The translations under genes were made by a program, and so were the position numbers. A stretch of DNA of 64,000 bases from Notospermus geniculatus. Taxonomy: Eukaryota; Nemertea; Pilidiophora; Heteronemertea; Lineidae. The stretch lies in NCBI GenBank assembly GCA_002633025.1, contig NMRB01001073.1, positions 130,290 to 194,289 of the forward strand, written 5' to 3'. Shown here piece after piece: positions 1 through 11,345 of the stretch (position 1 is the stretch's first letter; each line of letters begins with the position of its first letter). The notes below the pieces were generated by a model that searched no databases, was not told where the DNA came from, and saw only the letters and a program-made list of their open reading frames with translations.

Positions 1-560
1 TAGAGGCATCCTGGAACCCCCCCCCCCCTCCCCCAACGAACGATGAATTCAGCAAAAATTTACATGATATACGGAAAATATGGCCATTCCTGAAGTTTGA
101 ATTGGTAATTAGGCTTAATTTTTAAAAAAAAATACTTCTCCGCATCAACGTGAAGTTGAGAACATTTTTTTTAAAAAAATGTCTACAAAGTTCGACTAAC
201 AGGAAGACGATCACCATAACAGGGTGGTGCCTAAAGATTATGATATACCTGAAATGTCGGAGCAAATGATTTATTAACGAAGAAAGAGTAAAGGTTTGCT
301 GTGGGATTCGAACCTGCAACTGGTGAACCTGTGATCTGAAAGGAGAGAACGAGTGACTGTTAGTGAGCTCGGATATTGGGGCGATCTGCTCGGACCACGA
401 TTTTATTTGCCCCTTATTCCAAATCTATTGACTTGCCTTCGCTGTGACTCACAACAGGCCAAAGGCCTATCAGACCTGAACAATGGTCGGACGGTGATTT
501 ACGGGCGGACAACCGTTGACACTACTGTTGTAACGTTACAGAGTGTCCGTATAATTCATA

Positions 561-613
561 GTCCGGAGGACTGGGAATGACGGCCTTCGGTCGTCATTCC
601 CAGTCCGCCGGAC
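561..613. repeat. near-perfect hairpin
   Basis: Two 22-base arms (561-582 and 592-613) pair with one mismatch around a 9-base loop. A shorter GTAACGTTA-like match lies outside the arms (about 529 and 637), so the hairpin may be the core of a small inverted-repeat element. No coding potential is seen. Confidence 0.8.
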
Positions 614-645
614 TCTGGCTAACAGGGTACATTCATTAACGTTAC

Positions 646-1100
646 ACCGGCGAGCGTCTACACTACTAAAATCTGAGCCCGTGTCAAGCCCAGGCCTGAA
701 AAAAACCCGCCTGAGACCCGGCGAGCGTCTACACTACTAAAATCTAGCTGAACTTAATTGCTACGCCCGGCGATAGGGTCGCTGCTGCAGCGTACTCTTC
801 ACGAAGAGGAGGCGCGAAATTGGAGTGCTGGCTTTTTACCGCGCATGCCCACAAGACACGCCGCCTGTCGCGGTGTTCAAGAACTAGGCAAAGCCCGGGT
901 CTGTTGCGTCTACACTACTTAAAAAATCCGCAGGAGACGCGGGTCTAAATTAAGCCCTCCAAAAACCCTTCGAAATCGGAGGGTTCAAAAAGCCCGGACT
1001 TTTCATCCCCGGGTCTATTATACCCGCGCTTTTAACAGGTGTAAACAGAAAAAGCCCGGGTGAGACGCGGGTTTTTGTGTAGTGTAAACAGGGCTACTTT
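646..1100. repeat. short direct repeats in a GC-rich repeat patch
   Basis: A 27-base unit containing GCGTCTACACTACTAAAA occurs at about 647-674 and 718-745, with a partial third copy at about 906-923. Inverted copies of the CCCGGGT and GTAGTGTAAACAG motifs close the patch near 1060-1095. It looks like overlapping miniature inverted-repeat elements. The element ends are not resolved. Confidence 0.5.
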
Positions 1101-2190
1101 CTGGTGGGTTGAAAGTGACTCGTGGTTGTCAGTACGGATAAACAGATTGCTAATTTCTGGTTTAATCTCTGTACCGTGCGATTGGTTAACTTTCCGTTGG
1201 GTTTTGTCGTTCGGGGACCATGACGTAACAAGGTAATTCACAGAAATGTTCAACAAATAACACCCGTATAGGCCTACTGGTGGGCCTAGCTATCCGTGCT
1301 AGTCGTTATGCAAAACCCACGGTCAGTGAGTGCGGTAGGCCTACTCCTCAGACTGGGCCGTCATGCGGTACTGTGATCGAAACGTGCACGTGACTTTGTC
1401 GCGCCAAACCGCGCAATGTCTGTACAAAATACAATATTTGTTTCGGCAGAAAACACCTACAATCCTGCGTGGAGGGGACGGAAACTTCTCACCGTAAATT
1501 TATACAATTTTTGTCAATAAACAAGCAAGATTTCACTGTGTCATACTCACGTTTAAAGATTTTACAGGCAATTTTCGACCGAAATTTACCTCGACAGCCG
1601 TAATGGACAGGCCTGCCATGCCTACCTGCACTATATGCCATTTTTGGCGCCATACACGCCTGCAGAGCCTGAAATTCAGTTCAGGTATGTAGATAAGATG
1701 ATAGAGATTGCATTTGGACAGGTCATTTCAAAATTACGCTTTTTTTAAACGATTGACGCTTTTTTGAAATGAGACGTGCTAAAGTCTCTTATCTTCGGGT
1801 GATCTCGGTTTGCCGCGATTGTTGTTGAAATCTCCACAAGTAAACCATTGTAAAACGTTGACTTCAACTGCCCCGTGATATCACGCTGCAGCGCGACCAC
1901 GATTCCCACCATGCTCCGCGAGCAGTTGTGCGGTTGCGCCACATTCGATCCACTTCCTCTTTACACCACGGAAGTCACGGTAAAGCGCGAATCACGGTAC
2001 CGCGTGACGGCCCAGTCTGCTCATTCGGCATCGGTTATCCAGGCATTGGTTACGAATTATATTCTGATGTAAACATAGCACAAAGGGGCAGGCAAGACGT
2101 CAATCATACATGGTCAGCTCTATTCATGGATTCGAACCATGAGGTCAAAGTTATACAGAATGGGCGTGGCTTCAATATCCAGAACCGGTC
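1100..2190. other. no gene recognised
   Basis: Only short overlapping ORFs on both strands are present (longest 88 codons), with no recognisable protein family. There are scattered AGGCCTA motifs. Nothing else can be supported. Confidence 0.5.
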
Positions 2191-2193
2191 TTA

Positions 2194-2833
2194 AAGCTGA
2201 CCTATCCGCACAAAAAAACCCCATGCGACGAGGAAGAGAATTGCAAACGCCCTGCAGAAACCTCAAACGAAGGCTCAGAACATGATATACCCCATGACAC
2301 CAGGAGGGCGCCACCTTATTTGCCTTCGAGCTGTAGAGGTGTCAACATCCTCTGGTGAGCTCCTGCTGAACATTTTCTGAAAGAAAAAAGTTTGACCCAG
2401 ATGGGAATCGAACCCGCGCCCTGTTTTCTTTGCTCCACCGTCTTACCCGTTCGGCCACCGAACTTGTTGGAATACTTCTCTTGTTCTCTCTTATTCGTAG
2501 TATTATTACGCAAGTCGAAGGTCTACGTTTATGACAAACACAAATCATGTTTCTGTCAGCTGGCTCGTTGGCCGAGTGGATAGAGTGGTGGATTACAAAT
2601 CAGAAGATCGACGGCTCGAATCCCGTCTATGAGTATAAATGAGTACAATTTTTTTCTTTGAGTAGTGTGAGAGGTATGCGGAGATGTTCTGTTGCCTGAA
2701 GACAAATAAGGTGGCGCCCTCCTGGCGTTGTGGGGTATATCATGTTCTGACCCTTCGTTTGAGGTGTCTGCAGGGCGTTTGCAATTCTCTTGCTCGTCGC
2801 ATGGGGGCTTTTTGTGCGGATAGGTCAGCTTTA
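2194..2833. mobile_element. foldback element carrying two tRNA-like modules
   Basis: Inverted arms of about 134 bp lie at 2194-2327 and 2700-2833. They begin AAGCTGACCTATCCGCAC and end with its complement, and are flanked by TTA-like bases. The loop holds two sequences with pol III promoter boxes in opposite orientations. One is on the minus strand near 2402-2476, with an A box in GGTGGCCGAACGGG and a B box GGTTCGATTCC. The other is on the plus strand near 2565-2630, with GTTGGCCGAGTGG and GGCTCGAATCC. These are tRNA-derived SINE heads rather than standard tRNA genes. A non-autonomous DNA element that captured or was invaded by SINEs is the simplest reading. Confidence 0.65.
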
Positions 2834-3595
2834 CCTATAGCTGAGCTCATTCCCTAGTGGCAATCCACGGAACTGGCCTTTGTGCGACCAGTCATTCACA
2901 TTCAGATTAAATCCGATCACCCTGGTATACTGTTTTCGAAAACCAATCTTCAGTGATCTTTTGTGTCCACTACGGGTATTGTTCAGCTCTGTCACTGGTG
3001 CTTTGGTCACAAGTGGCCGAACAGAGTTTACTCAAACGGCGGGAATCTACATAACAAAGAAGTAACTTGCCAGCGGTATGGAAATTTTCAAATTTCCCAA
3101 ACAAGTTTTTTCTTTTTTGGACACATATACTTGAAAAATCTCTTTTGGATGTTATTGCCATATGTGCATTCTAGGGCAACACGATCGCCTTTTTTGGATA
3201 GTTGGTCGGGAATATGAAATATTTCAAAAACTGTAAATCGAGCCTTTTTTGGCATTAAATAGTTTATACCAATTAAATGGAAAGTACTTTCGTAAAAAAC
3301 GGATCGTTAGGCCCTGCAGGCATCAGGCCTGTATGTTACAGACTATGTGGGAAACTGATGCGTCGCATCCCAAGTCTGCAGAATTGTTTGCGAACTCAAC
3401 TTTTGACAACTTGTTATAACTTAATTAACTCCATCGTAATTGGTCAAAATGAACAATTCTTTCACAGAACGGGAGCATAAAGGTTGTAGCTAAAACATTT
3501 TGTTGACATCAATTAGTTACTTTTTGTCATGAATATGTTAGGACGCTTGTTTTCAAAGACCGTCAATAAAGTCGGCATAGGTAGCCCCCCGCCTT
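2834..3595. other. no gene recognised
   Basis: AT-rich sequence with short ORFs only. No repeat structure was recognised. Confidence 0.4.
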
Positions 3596-3596
3596 A

Positions 3597-3784
3597 AATC
3601 TATGAAACTAGAGTATTAAAGACAACGGAACATGTACTAGCGAAAAATGGACCTGTTTGTATAGCAGGGGTCAATGCATATCGATTGAAACTGTACGTCG
3701 ACGAAAATAATGGTATCTCTAGTGAACTAATTATGCCAGCAAAGTATTCGGCAGTTCTCTCAATAATGGATACATTTACAGAGT
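3597..3784 (+). other. orphan open frame, possible gene fragment
   Basis: After a stop near 3594 this frame stays open for about 61 codons to TGA at 3782-3784. The composition looks protein-like (stretches such as NGPVCIAGVNAYRLKLYVDE), but there is no start codon near its beginning. The family is not recognised. It could be an exon or a decayed transposon fragment, or chance. Confidence 0.2.
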
Positions 3785-4084
3785 GAAAAAAGCTACAGTG
3801 TCCCCATAACGGCAACGATCAGTAGTACGAGATGTATTAACAAACCGAGAATCAAATACTAGCAACAGTGATCTCCAGAAGGGAGTCGAAAAGCTTTTGT
3901 CGTATTTCGTTAATTAAGAGTGCATTTTTATAAAACGGCCCAGATACAGAGAAAACTGGAAAATCGCCTCTTCAGAATGGGTTCAAATTTCCCAGGCATG
4001 TTCAATGGTTAGAGCTCGAATAAGAAGTATTAGCGAAGTTAAGGAAAATTAACCCTTCCCCAGCGGAACAGGCCACGCACCAAG

Positions 4085-4510
4085 TTAATGGTAGTTGCGC
4101 TCAGAGGCAAATTTACCTCCATTTATCTCCATTCTGGAATGAGATTCCATATTTCGGATAGTTTCACGTGAAAGGTTATATGGGTGCAACATAACATGGG
4201 CCCATTGTTTTGATGGAAGCTCAATGCAGTTTACGCCAACGCCACCTGCATTTGTTACAGCATGTAAAGTGACCCTAGAAATTAAATCTGCACTGAGGTT
4301 CCATTGATGTGATAACCACATTTTATTCTCTTTTAGGTAGACAAACAGATCAGTTAAAAGAATCATGGAATCTCGTTGGAGATTTAAGATAGAGGGTCTC
4401 AAAAGGATGTGGTCTCCAAACTTCATGCCACCCCTATTAAAATCTGCGTCCACCCTTGGGTAAACTGTTAACCTGGGTATTTTACATTGTGGTCGCTCAG
4501 ATCCAATCAA
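4085..4510 (-). CDS. hypothetical ORF, 141 codons, unrecognised
   Basis: This is one of the longer open frames outside recognised transposons. It ends at TAA 4085-4087, and the frame is open upstream to about 4534 without a good ATG (the first codon of the called ORF is TTG). The first internal Met is about 29 codons in. No signal peptide, membrane segment or known motif is visible. The sequence mixes charged and hydrophobic residues like a globular protein (for example LNLQRDSMILLTDLFVYL). It lies just outside a foldback element at 4643-5837, so it may be decayed transposon or virus-derived coding sequence. No function is proposed. Confidence 0.25.
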   Translation of the reverse strand: MIGSERPQCKIPRLTVYPRVDADFNRGGMKFGDHILLRPSILNLQRDSMILLTDLFVYLKENKMWLSHQWNLSADLISRVTLHAVTNAGGVGVNCIELPSKQWAHVMLHPYNLSRETIRNMESHSRMEINGGKFASERNYH

Positions 4511-4642
4511 AAAGTTCGCGGAACCTTGCGTAGTTTACGGGATTCTGGACATCTACACCCCTCAGCATTAATTTATCTACACCTCATTTTTTTAATATGT
4601 CGTGAACAAATAGACCAAATTTAATCGTGTTTGTGTTATATG

Positions 4643-5837
4643 AAAGGGGCTGTTTCACTTTGAATTCAAGATTGCGATTTGTGATCCGTGGGAAAACTGA
4701 AAGAGATACGATCTTGCAATTTGGAGGGATAAATTTCTGTGTTTCAGACCAATTTAAATGGTACAACAATCAATAACATTTGAAGTAATTTTTTAAGACA
4801 ATGGGTGTTTGAAGCCTTGAAGTTTCATATTACAACCAAAATATTTCTAAAAAAAACTTGGATTATAGGTTCGCGAATGATCCATGTGTCACCTACCTGC
4901 AAAATAATCCAGTTGTATTCAATGAAAGTACCAAAAAAAGTCACAAAAGTAGTTTGATATCACTCATTTGGAAGAACATGAACACTCTGAAGGCCCTTTG
5001 GCCTATTGTTGACTGCCATTGTCAATACAGTCATAACAGTGACATAACAGGACTGGATGACTTTTGTGGCAACCATTCATCCATTCATCTGAACGGGGTG
5101 GTGTTTTTTGCATAGGAAGCACTACAAACTGATTCAATGAGGTAATCTTTCTTAGAAAACATTCTTTTGAATGGTGTCAACCATTCATCTGAACGGGGTG
5201 GTGTTTTTTGCATAGGAAGCACTACAAACTGATTCAATGAAGTAATCTTTCTAAGAAAACATCTTTTGAATGGTCATCAACCTGCCCTTACTACTCTGCA
5301 AGGAAAGGCAAGTTATGTAACTCTAATTCTCAATGCCTATGGAGTTGTGGTGCTGGCTAGGTGCTGGCCTGATGTAAGACTGTTCATACAATAGCTGTGA
5401 CAACAAAGACAGCAATTCTTTGCCATGAATGCTGGAACATTGTAGGCCTACCTTACACCCCAGAAGGATCAATAGACCAGTCCTTTCCAGAAGAACTACA
5501 TGATGAGTTTCTTGCATTTCAAAAACAGAATATCAACATCTCGTGACTTTTTCCTCTTGTTTCTTTTATCTTACCATAAAAATGAGTGCCACCCAAATCC
5601 ATATGCCAAATATCATGTAAAACAATTAATTATTTCTTTGTATACGAAGAGTTTTAAATCCTTTTGTCTTAAAAAATTACTTCAAATGTTATTGATTGTT
5701 GTACCATTTATTGTTGTACCATTTAAATTGGTCTGAAACACAGAATTATCCCTCCAAATTGCAAGATCATAGCTCTTTCAGTTTTCCCACGGATCACAAA
5801 TCGCAATCTTGAATTCAAAGTGAAACAGCCCCTTTCC
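4643..5837. mobile_element. foldback element with ~160-bp arms
   Basis: The sequence at about 4643-4800 (starting AAAGGGGCTGTTTCAC) returns as its reverse complement at about 5667-5837. The right arm carries a short internal duplication of TTGTTGTACCATTTA. The interior has no transposase and includes the 100-bp tandem duplication listed separately. A non-autonomous inverted-repeat transposon is likely; its ends and target duplication were not determined. Confidence 0.65.
5079..5278. repeat. tandem duplication, 100-bp period
   Basis: The segment containing CATCTGAACGGGGTGGTG recurs exactly 100 bases later (GAACGGGGTG at 5091 and 5191). Both copies continue through GCATAGGAAGCACTACAAAC with few differences. 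Two units are visible, inside the loop of the surrounding foldback. Confidence 0.85.
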
Positions 5838-6209
5838 ATGCCTTGGTCAAATAATTCCAATGGTTTTGAGTGATTGCTTTCACGACAGCGAAATGTAATC
5901 AGCTGTTAAAAATGGCTGTAAAAGTCAACTTTGTTATTCTCAACTGAATGTTTTAAAAAAACATCGGGGAGATAATGATAGCCATTTGTTAAACACTATT
6001 GTGGAAGTTCTTGGTATTAAAATTTATTTAGCACTTTTGATGATATGGACGTTTTTCAATGGCTTCCAAAGGCAAAACTCATGACACCAAGTTTGACTTG
6101 TGCCATGGTCCCTAGTCAGTAAGCACCCAATCGCAAGGCTTGTTTTTTAAAGTCCTTATTCATAGGCCGTTGGCTTATACCTCGTCCGAGAAAATTTTGT
6201 GGTCGCCTA

Positions 6210-6363
6210 AAGCTTAGCGCACATGTCCGACAAAACTCGATCCGTTAGGGGTGTTTTTAGGGTCGACTGACCCAACGCTGTCGACTCGTCATTCAGCCAG
6301 GACAGTCGATTTTAACAGACACCCCTAACGCATTGAGTTTTGTCGGACATGTGCGCTAAGCTT
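6210..6363. mobile_element. MITE, family A
   Basis: Inverted arms begin AAGCTTAGCGCACATGTC and end with the complement, flanked by TA. The core contains GTCGACTGACCCAACGCTG next to GGGGTGTTTTTA. The same core recurs near 37728, 40903 and 41540, which defines a family. The element has no coding capacity. Confidence 0.75.
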
Positions 6364-6364
6364 T

Positions 6365-6508
6365 AAGCAAGGTTCATTGGCACACGGATTCGATTCGTTT
6401 TCAGTCCGTTTGCCCCTAGTTTTCCGGATACGACAACGCTGAAGTCCATTTGATAGATTTTTTACGGACCTGAATCGGACCAATTCCGTGTGCCAATGAA
6501 CCTTGCTT
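6365..6508. mobile_element. MITE, family B, abutting family A
   Basis: Terminal arms AAGCAAGGTTCATTGGCA and its complement (ending at 6508) enclose about 100 bp that also folds back. It directly abuts the family A MITE, so the two elements are back to back. Confidence 0.7.
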
Positions 6509-6759
6509 GAGTAATTTTTCCGATTCGTCCAATCTTTCATTGATCCTCTGGCGAGGTTGGATGTAGGCGTAATATGTGAATGACTGACCTAAGGCCCGTT
6601 GGGCTTGAGACCTATTATTGGCGTGTTGACTTGACCTCGGGTATTTTTATTGACCATTGTTCACATAAAGTATTCAGTTTTCATTCATAAACCTGCGTGT
6701 CATCTGCTTAATTTGGTCACGTAACTCAGTTACTAACATGATCCTCTGGTCACATGTTA

Positions 6760-6889
6760 GGCTTCCTTTACATAGAACTATACGGTATACGAATACCGCG
6801 GTTAACAATGGCTTCACGGTCGTGAATCCACTTGAAGCCTTTGTTAAATGGCGTTTTCGTATACCGTATACTTCTATGTAACGGAAGCC
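6760..6889. mobile_element. Harbinger-type MITE with TTA target duplication
   Basis: Terminal repeats GGCTTCCTTTACATAGAA and complement enclose a second inverted core (ATACGGTATACG). TTA is present on both sides (6757-6759 and 6890-6892). A 3-bp TTA/TAA duplication is typical of PIF/Harbinger elements. A close relative with the same duplication lies at 27408-27537. Confidence 0.8.
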
Positions 6890-7306
6890 TTACGGTCACG
6901 TGACGAAAAAATTATTATTTATGACGTCGTGGTAGTCTGAACAGGGGCTGTGTCAACCATTGCAATCAGGTCACGGCAAAGCTTCTGCTATGATTATGAT
7001 TTCCCGAATGGAACTTTAACAGGACTATTTCTTATGAGTGTTTTGAAAATGTATTGCAGAAATCAGAAGATTTTCACACAAAATATTTAAAAAATGTTGA
7101 TTTTGTAACCTTTTTTGACAGCTGATTACATAACGTTTGCGTAAAAGCAATCGCTTAAAATCGTTCGAATAATGTGACCAAGGCAATAAAATTTCATATG
7201 ACACAAACCCGATCAAATATGGTCAATTTGTTCAGAAGATATTCAAAAAAATGAGGTGTAGATAAATTAATGATGAGGGGGATGTACATTAGTAATACAT
7301 AAATTA

Positions 7307-8364
7307 CATGTACAGTCTTGTTCGTATTAATATCAACACCTATTATCTCAAATATCTCATAAACCACCAAACCAATTTAAATGCGGTTTTCTGCATGAAG
7401 TCAGAAATCTTGCTGACTACAACTGGGCATCATTGTTTTTGCACAAGATTCACTTCTTCATTGCGTAATCTGTCATTGAAAAAAGGTCCAAAAAAAAACT
7501 TTTTTGTTTCTTGATTTTTCACCAAAATTCCTTGGCCAGAATGAAGTTATGCCAAAATAAAGGTGATTTAGCAAGTTACTGTCAAAATACGTCGTTTAGT
7601 TTTTGAGAAATTGACGTTTTTGTAAAGCTATATCAACACCACTTGTGTTCCACTACCAACAACTTATGAGACGGCCCCTACATAATAATGCAAACCATAC
7701 ACCATGCATGGGCCACTGTATAGGCAGAGCTAAATGTTGTGACCTGTACTGGTTATTCATGACATTGTATTGCAAAAAGTAACAGGCATTGAGAAAGAAC
7801 TTAGTAGTCTTTGTCATCTTTGTTTGAAGTTAACCAGTGCATGAATTGGTCACTAAAGCCTCCACACACTTGAAAAATTATTATGTAACACATTTGCCAA
7901 ATAGGACTCAGCGCTGTTCTATAGATCTATGGATTTTGTATGCACTGACGGCCTACACAAGGGACATGAAGTATGGTTTGCATTATTATGTAGGGACCGT
8001 CTCATAAGTTGTTGGCAGTGGAAGACAAGTGGTGTTGATATAGCTTTACAAAAACGTCAATTTTTCAAAAACTAAATGGCCGATTTTGACAGTAACTTGC
8101 TAAATCACCTTTATTTTGGCATAACTTCATTCTAGCAAAGGAATTTTGGTGAAAAATCCAGAAACAAAAAAGTTTTTTTTTGGACCTTTTTTCAACGACA
8201 GATTACGCAATGAAGAAGTGAATCTTGTGCAAAAACATTGATGCCCAGTTGTAGTCAACAAGATTTCTGACTTTATGCAGAAAACCGCATTTAAATTGGT
8301 TTGATGATTTATAAGATATTTGAGATAATAGGTGTTGATATTAATACGAACAAGACTGTACATG
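7307..8364. mobile_element. long inverted-repeat (foldback) element
   Basis: Arms of about 385 bp (7307-7693 and 7974-8364) are near-perfect reverse complements around a loop of about 280 bp. The outer ends are CATGTACAGTCTTGTTCG and its complement. The same short peptide can be read from both arms in opposite directions, which reflects the palindrome rather than two genes. No transposase is present. The element lies just downstream of the GPCR stop codon, about 120 bp from it. No target duplication was identified. Confidence 0.85.
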
Positions 8365-8453
8365 ACATGCTTCCATAGTACACATTTATTCAGCTCTGCT
8401 TTGTGTGAGAGTATCGAGTACATTGCATCTGACATTCGCTTGATATCGGTGTA

Positions 8454-8470
8454 TTTATTCTGGATTTATT
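8454..8470 (-). promoter_or_regulatory. candidate polyadenylation signals for the GPCR
   Basis: On the minus strand AATAAA occurs at 8470-8465 and 8459-8454, only 13 and 24 bases after the GPCR stop. The position is suitable but implies a very short 3' UTR. Cleavage sites cannot be seen. Confidence 0.35.
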
Positions 8471-8482
8471 TCATTGTGTCGG

Positions 8483-8976
8483 TTACCCCCTAAAACGCTT
8501 GCAAAGGGAAGCAGACTTCAGTATTGTAAGTGCATCCTTCCGGAATTTCTTTCCCCCAATACAATAGAGATAGCAATTGATCCCAAAGTTAAGAATCCAA
8601 ATATCTGCAACTATTATATAACCAACTTTATATCGCATGAACCAATATACGTCATTAAAATCATAAATGCTCTTCATTACAGGGAGATCAAGAATAACCT
8701 CGTACATGCGCCCTGGTATCGAACAAATGACATATGCGCAGCTGACAAGTATGAGCATGCGCGTGAGGTGACTTGCTTCCTGTTTACGTTTTTCGTCGGT
8801 GGTTCCTGTGAGGTGTCTTTGTTTCTGAGACGCCAGTTTGACAGTAATGATAATCCAAATGTTGGCAAACACAATAACAGCGAACGGTACGAGGGTGCCG
8901 AAGAAAAGCTGGAACATGGAGCCGAACATCTCTAAGGCCGGGTTGTCGGGCACTTTTGCTTCGATGGCGTCGACAC
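8483..8976 (-). CDS. rhodopsin-family GPCR, last recognised exon (TM5 to C-tail)
   Basis: This exon encodes the second half of a class A seven-transmembrane receptor, of a peptide or FMRFamide-receptor-like type. A strong acceptor (TTTTCCAG) precedes base 8976, and the first two bases complete a Gly codon with the last base of exon 2. Extracellular loop 2 is followed by TM5 (FFGTLVPFAVIVFANIWIII), a basic loop 3 (KRKQEASHLTRML), TM6 with SIP at the usual CWxP site, and TM7 with LNFGINCYLYCIGGKKFR replacing the usual NPxxY region. The stop is TAA at 8483. Loop 2 (exon 2 end plus exon 3 start) contains no Cys. The ligand cannot be told from sequence. Confidence 0.85.
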
Positions 8977-9733
8977 CTGGAAAATCGGTATTAGCCTACG
9001 TTTAAATGACGCCTTACAATAAGGTTCTGTATATCTGCCCCCCCCCCCCTTGAAAATAGAACTATTGAAACCTGGAATGTTTTTTTATTTGTAATGTTGC
9101 CACTATGAAAATGGATTCTTTGTAATCGACATTGGGAAGCAAAATATGAAGGAAGTTTGCAAGATTGCTGTTGAGCTGTGAGATGCAACGCAATGAAACT
9201 AGAATTTACGAAATTTGCTTTATGAGCAAATTTGATGTTCAGCACACGTTGCAGGTATTAAAGATAATATACCATGAGTTTTTTCGTGGGCAACGAAATT
9301 CGCAATATGTTTGTCAGCAAAGACGATGTCACTGTTTACATCACGTGGCCCGATTCATTAATAAAATCATATTGTATTGACATGCCCTGAAGGCCACTAG
9401 TTTTAACATCGACAGCGCAGTTTGCCTCTCTCTGATTGGCTACTCCGTGAATATCACGTCACCTAATTTGTTTTCGCTTCGAAATCAAAATGAATTAGAA
9501 GGCGTCCTGTGTTGAAATATGCCTGACGAATAGGCTTTCGAAGGCGACATTCGAACGGTGGAGGCGAAGAAAACAAGTCATGTGATGTGTTGATGACGAG
9601 AGGTTTGCGGTTTGGCTGCTTGATCCAACAAATTCCACCAAATGCCATAGACCAATACAGCGGCAATGGACACTGACACACAGATGGTGTACATTATAGA
9701 TGTACACGATGTGCCTACGCTAGGATATGCCGG

Positions 9734-9861
9734 TGTCATAGAATGATATGCCCCCCGATGTAGGATGCCCGCAGGTCATCTCATATCGGCCTTCGGCCGA
9801 TACTATTGATATGGGATGCCCTACGGGCATCCCATGTCGGGGGGCATGACATTCTATGACA
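9734..9861. mobile_element. MITE with GATGCCC-rich arms
   Basis: The arms start TGTCATAGAATGATATGC and close with the complement at 9861. The interior is a second palindrome around GGCCTTCGGCC. Related GATGCCC-rich sequence occurs at 11200-11345 and 43716-43880. Confidence 0.75.
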
Positions 9862-9895
9862 GCTATCACGTCCTGAGATGCCCGCGTCTGGGAAA

Positions 9896-10100
9896 TGTCC
9901 GCATGTCATATTTCAAAGGTGTAATAATAATAGGCCTGTGCACTGTTGCGCTAGGCTTTCGTCGCTTTTCACCATGAGAAAACTGTGGTCGGCCAGTTCG
10001 CCTCGTTGGCGCAGTTGGCTAATGCACTTGTTTCTTCTCTTTCAGACACTCACAGACTCTAGGTATAGTGGATCGAATCTGCGTTGGGGTGCTGTATTTA
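9896..10100 (+). mobile_element. tRNA-derived SINE, intact copy (family 1)
   Basis: The tRNA-like part has an A box in TTGGCGCAGTTGGCTAATGC and a B box GGATCGAATCT, separated by a 40-50 base spacer ending in CTCACAGACTCTAGG. Upstream is a shared segment (GTCGCTTTTCACCATGAG). The reverse complement of the same unit occurs at 27330-27650, interrupted by a MITE. It lies within the large GPCR intron. The fold is too divergent for a functional tRNA. Confidence 0.65.
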
Positions 10101-10522
10101 TTTCATTATTTGTTTGTTTGCAGGCTACCATATGCATACTTATGCTAATAAAGTACCCTTTCATTACATGTATTATGAACATTAAGAGTCGCAATCTGAG
10201 AGAATGGCAATGGGTGTGGAGTTGACCCCCCTAGAAATTGATGAAATTTGGTACAGAGGTTGATATCGATGTCTCATGGAAAACCCCAAAATTTTAGGTC
10301 CATACTCCTATTATTCTGGCTGTAGCGCCCCCTACAAGACAAGAGGTCACGCCCAAAATGAGAAAAATTGTGAAAAACAAGGCCAAATCGATGAATTATT
10401 ATGGCAAGCTGGGACATTGTGCCAAAGAATTAATGGTGGTAAATGATCTGTCGACACTTCAGGTTTTTTATAAAAATAAGTACCGCCTGGTGGCAGTTTG
10501 GATAACCTGGTGGAGCCCTTCT

Positions 10523-10552
10523 NNNNNNNNNNNNNNNNNNNNNNNNNNNNNN
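10523..10552. other. assembly gap (30 N)
   Basis: Unresolved bases. The left end of the repeat element that ends at 11195 is lost in or next to this gap. Confidence 0.98.
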
Positions 10553-11195
10553 ACAGCAATGTATTGATTGATGCCGATCCGTCACGTGAAACATCCCGGC
10601 GTTCTGATTCGCCGAGGCGACCTCACCCACCGCTCTTCTGTCTTTCAACCATCCTCGCCTGAAGAAAGGTGTTATGAATAGGAAATAATGCTCATCTTGG
10701 GACGCAAAAAATAGAATTAATTACGTCGTTTACTGTGTTCGAGGCAGGATTGACTGAACACGCGGGTTCCCTGTTACTAGACAACAGAGGTATTTTGGTC
10801 AGAATCCCAGGATGAAGGCCGTAGCCGCCTGAGAAACCCACTTGAGTTGCAGAAGCTTGATGAAATTGCCGATTCAAATTGGAAACAAACGGAATTTCGT
10901 TACAAAATTGACATTTGCTCTCTGTCATCTAGTGCAGACGATAGTTTGGAACGTGTTGATGTAAAGATTGGCGTATTCGAGTTTGGATTTGTTGAGATAA
11001 ATCACATCCCAGCTTCTCAGTTGAGCATGGAATGCGCCGGAATTCCGCCGTCCGGACCACACTTTTATAATCAACCGAACACGTTGCGCGAATTCGGAAC
11101 TGCGGCTGGGCGAATCTGTGCATAAATTAGAACTATGTTTCTGCAACATGCTGAAAGGTGGCGCGGGAGCATGACTTGCCTGCGAGATCGCCGTG
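10553..11195. mobile_element. partial copy of CACGG-ended element
   Basis: This is a direct, diverged repeat of 34499-35159, alignable along its length (for example CCGTCACGTGAAA near 10577 and 34547, and GCTTCTCAGTTGAG near 11010 and 34977). It ends in the same terminal motif GCGAGATCGCCGTG. The left terminus is missing at the N gap. No ORF of note is present. Confidence 0.75.
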
Positions 11196-11345
11196 CCTGG
11201 GAGGCATTTCATATCATGACTTAGTAAAAAGAGATGCCCCTGAGGGCATCTCATCACAGGAAAAATCCGATATAAGATGCCCGGTGGGACATCAAATGGT
11301 GGGGACATTAGATTCTATGACACCGGGGCAACACATTCCCGGGCA
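11196..11345. repeat. GATGCCC-rich repeat patch
   Basis: Contains GAGATGCCCCTGAGGGCATCTC and ATTCTATGACACCGG, similar to the arms of the MITE at 9734-9861. It is probably a decayed relative. Confidence 0.45.

Noticed and set aside
2565-2630. Functional tRNA gene
   Set aside because: The A and B boxes are good, but the acceptor and anticodon stems do not pair, and the sequence is in the loop of a foldback. The same applies to 2402-2476, 9896-10100, 23160-23255 and 47236-47320.
7308-8435. Two homologous small genes on opposite strands
   Set aside because: The shared peptide is produced by translating both arms of one long inverted repeat.
8474-8935. 153-codon plus-strand ORF over the GPCR exon
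   Set aside because: Antisense shadow of the TM5-TM7 exon.
10347-10648. ORFs crossing 10523-10552
   Set aside because: They read through the N gap.
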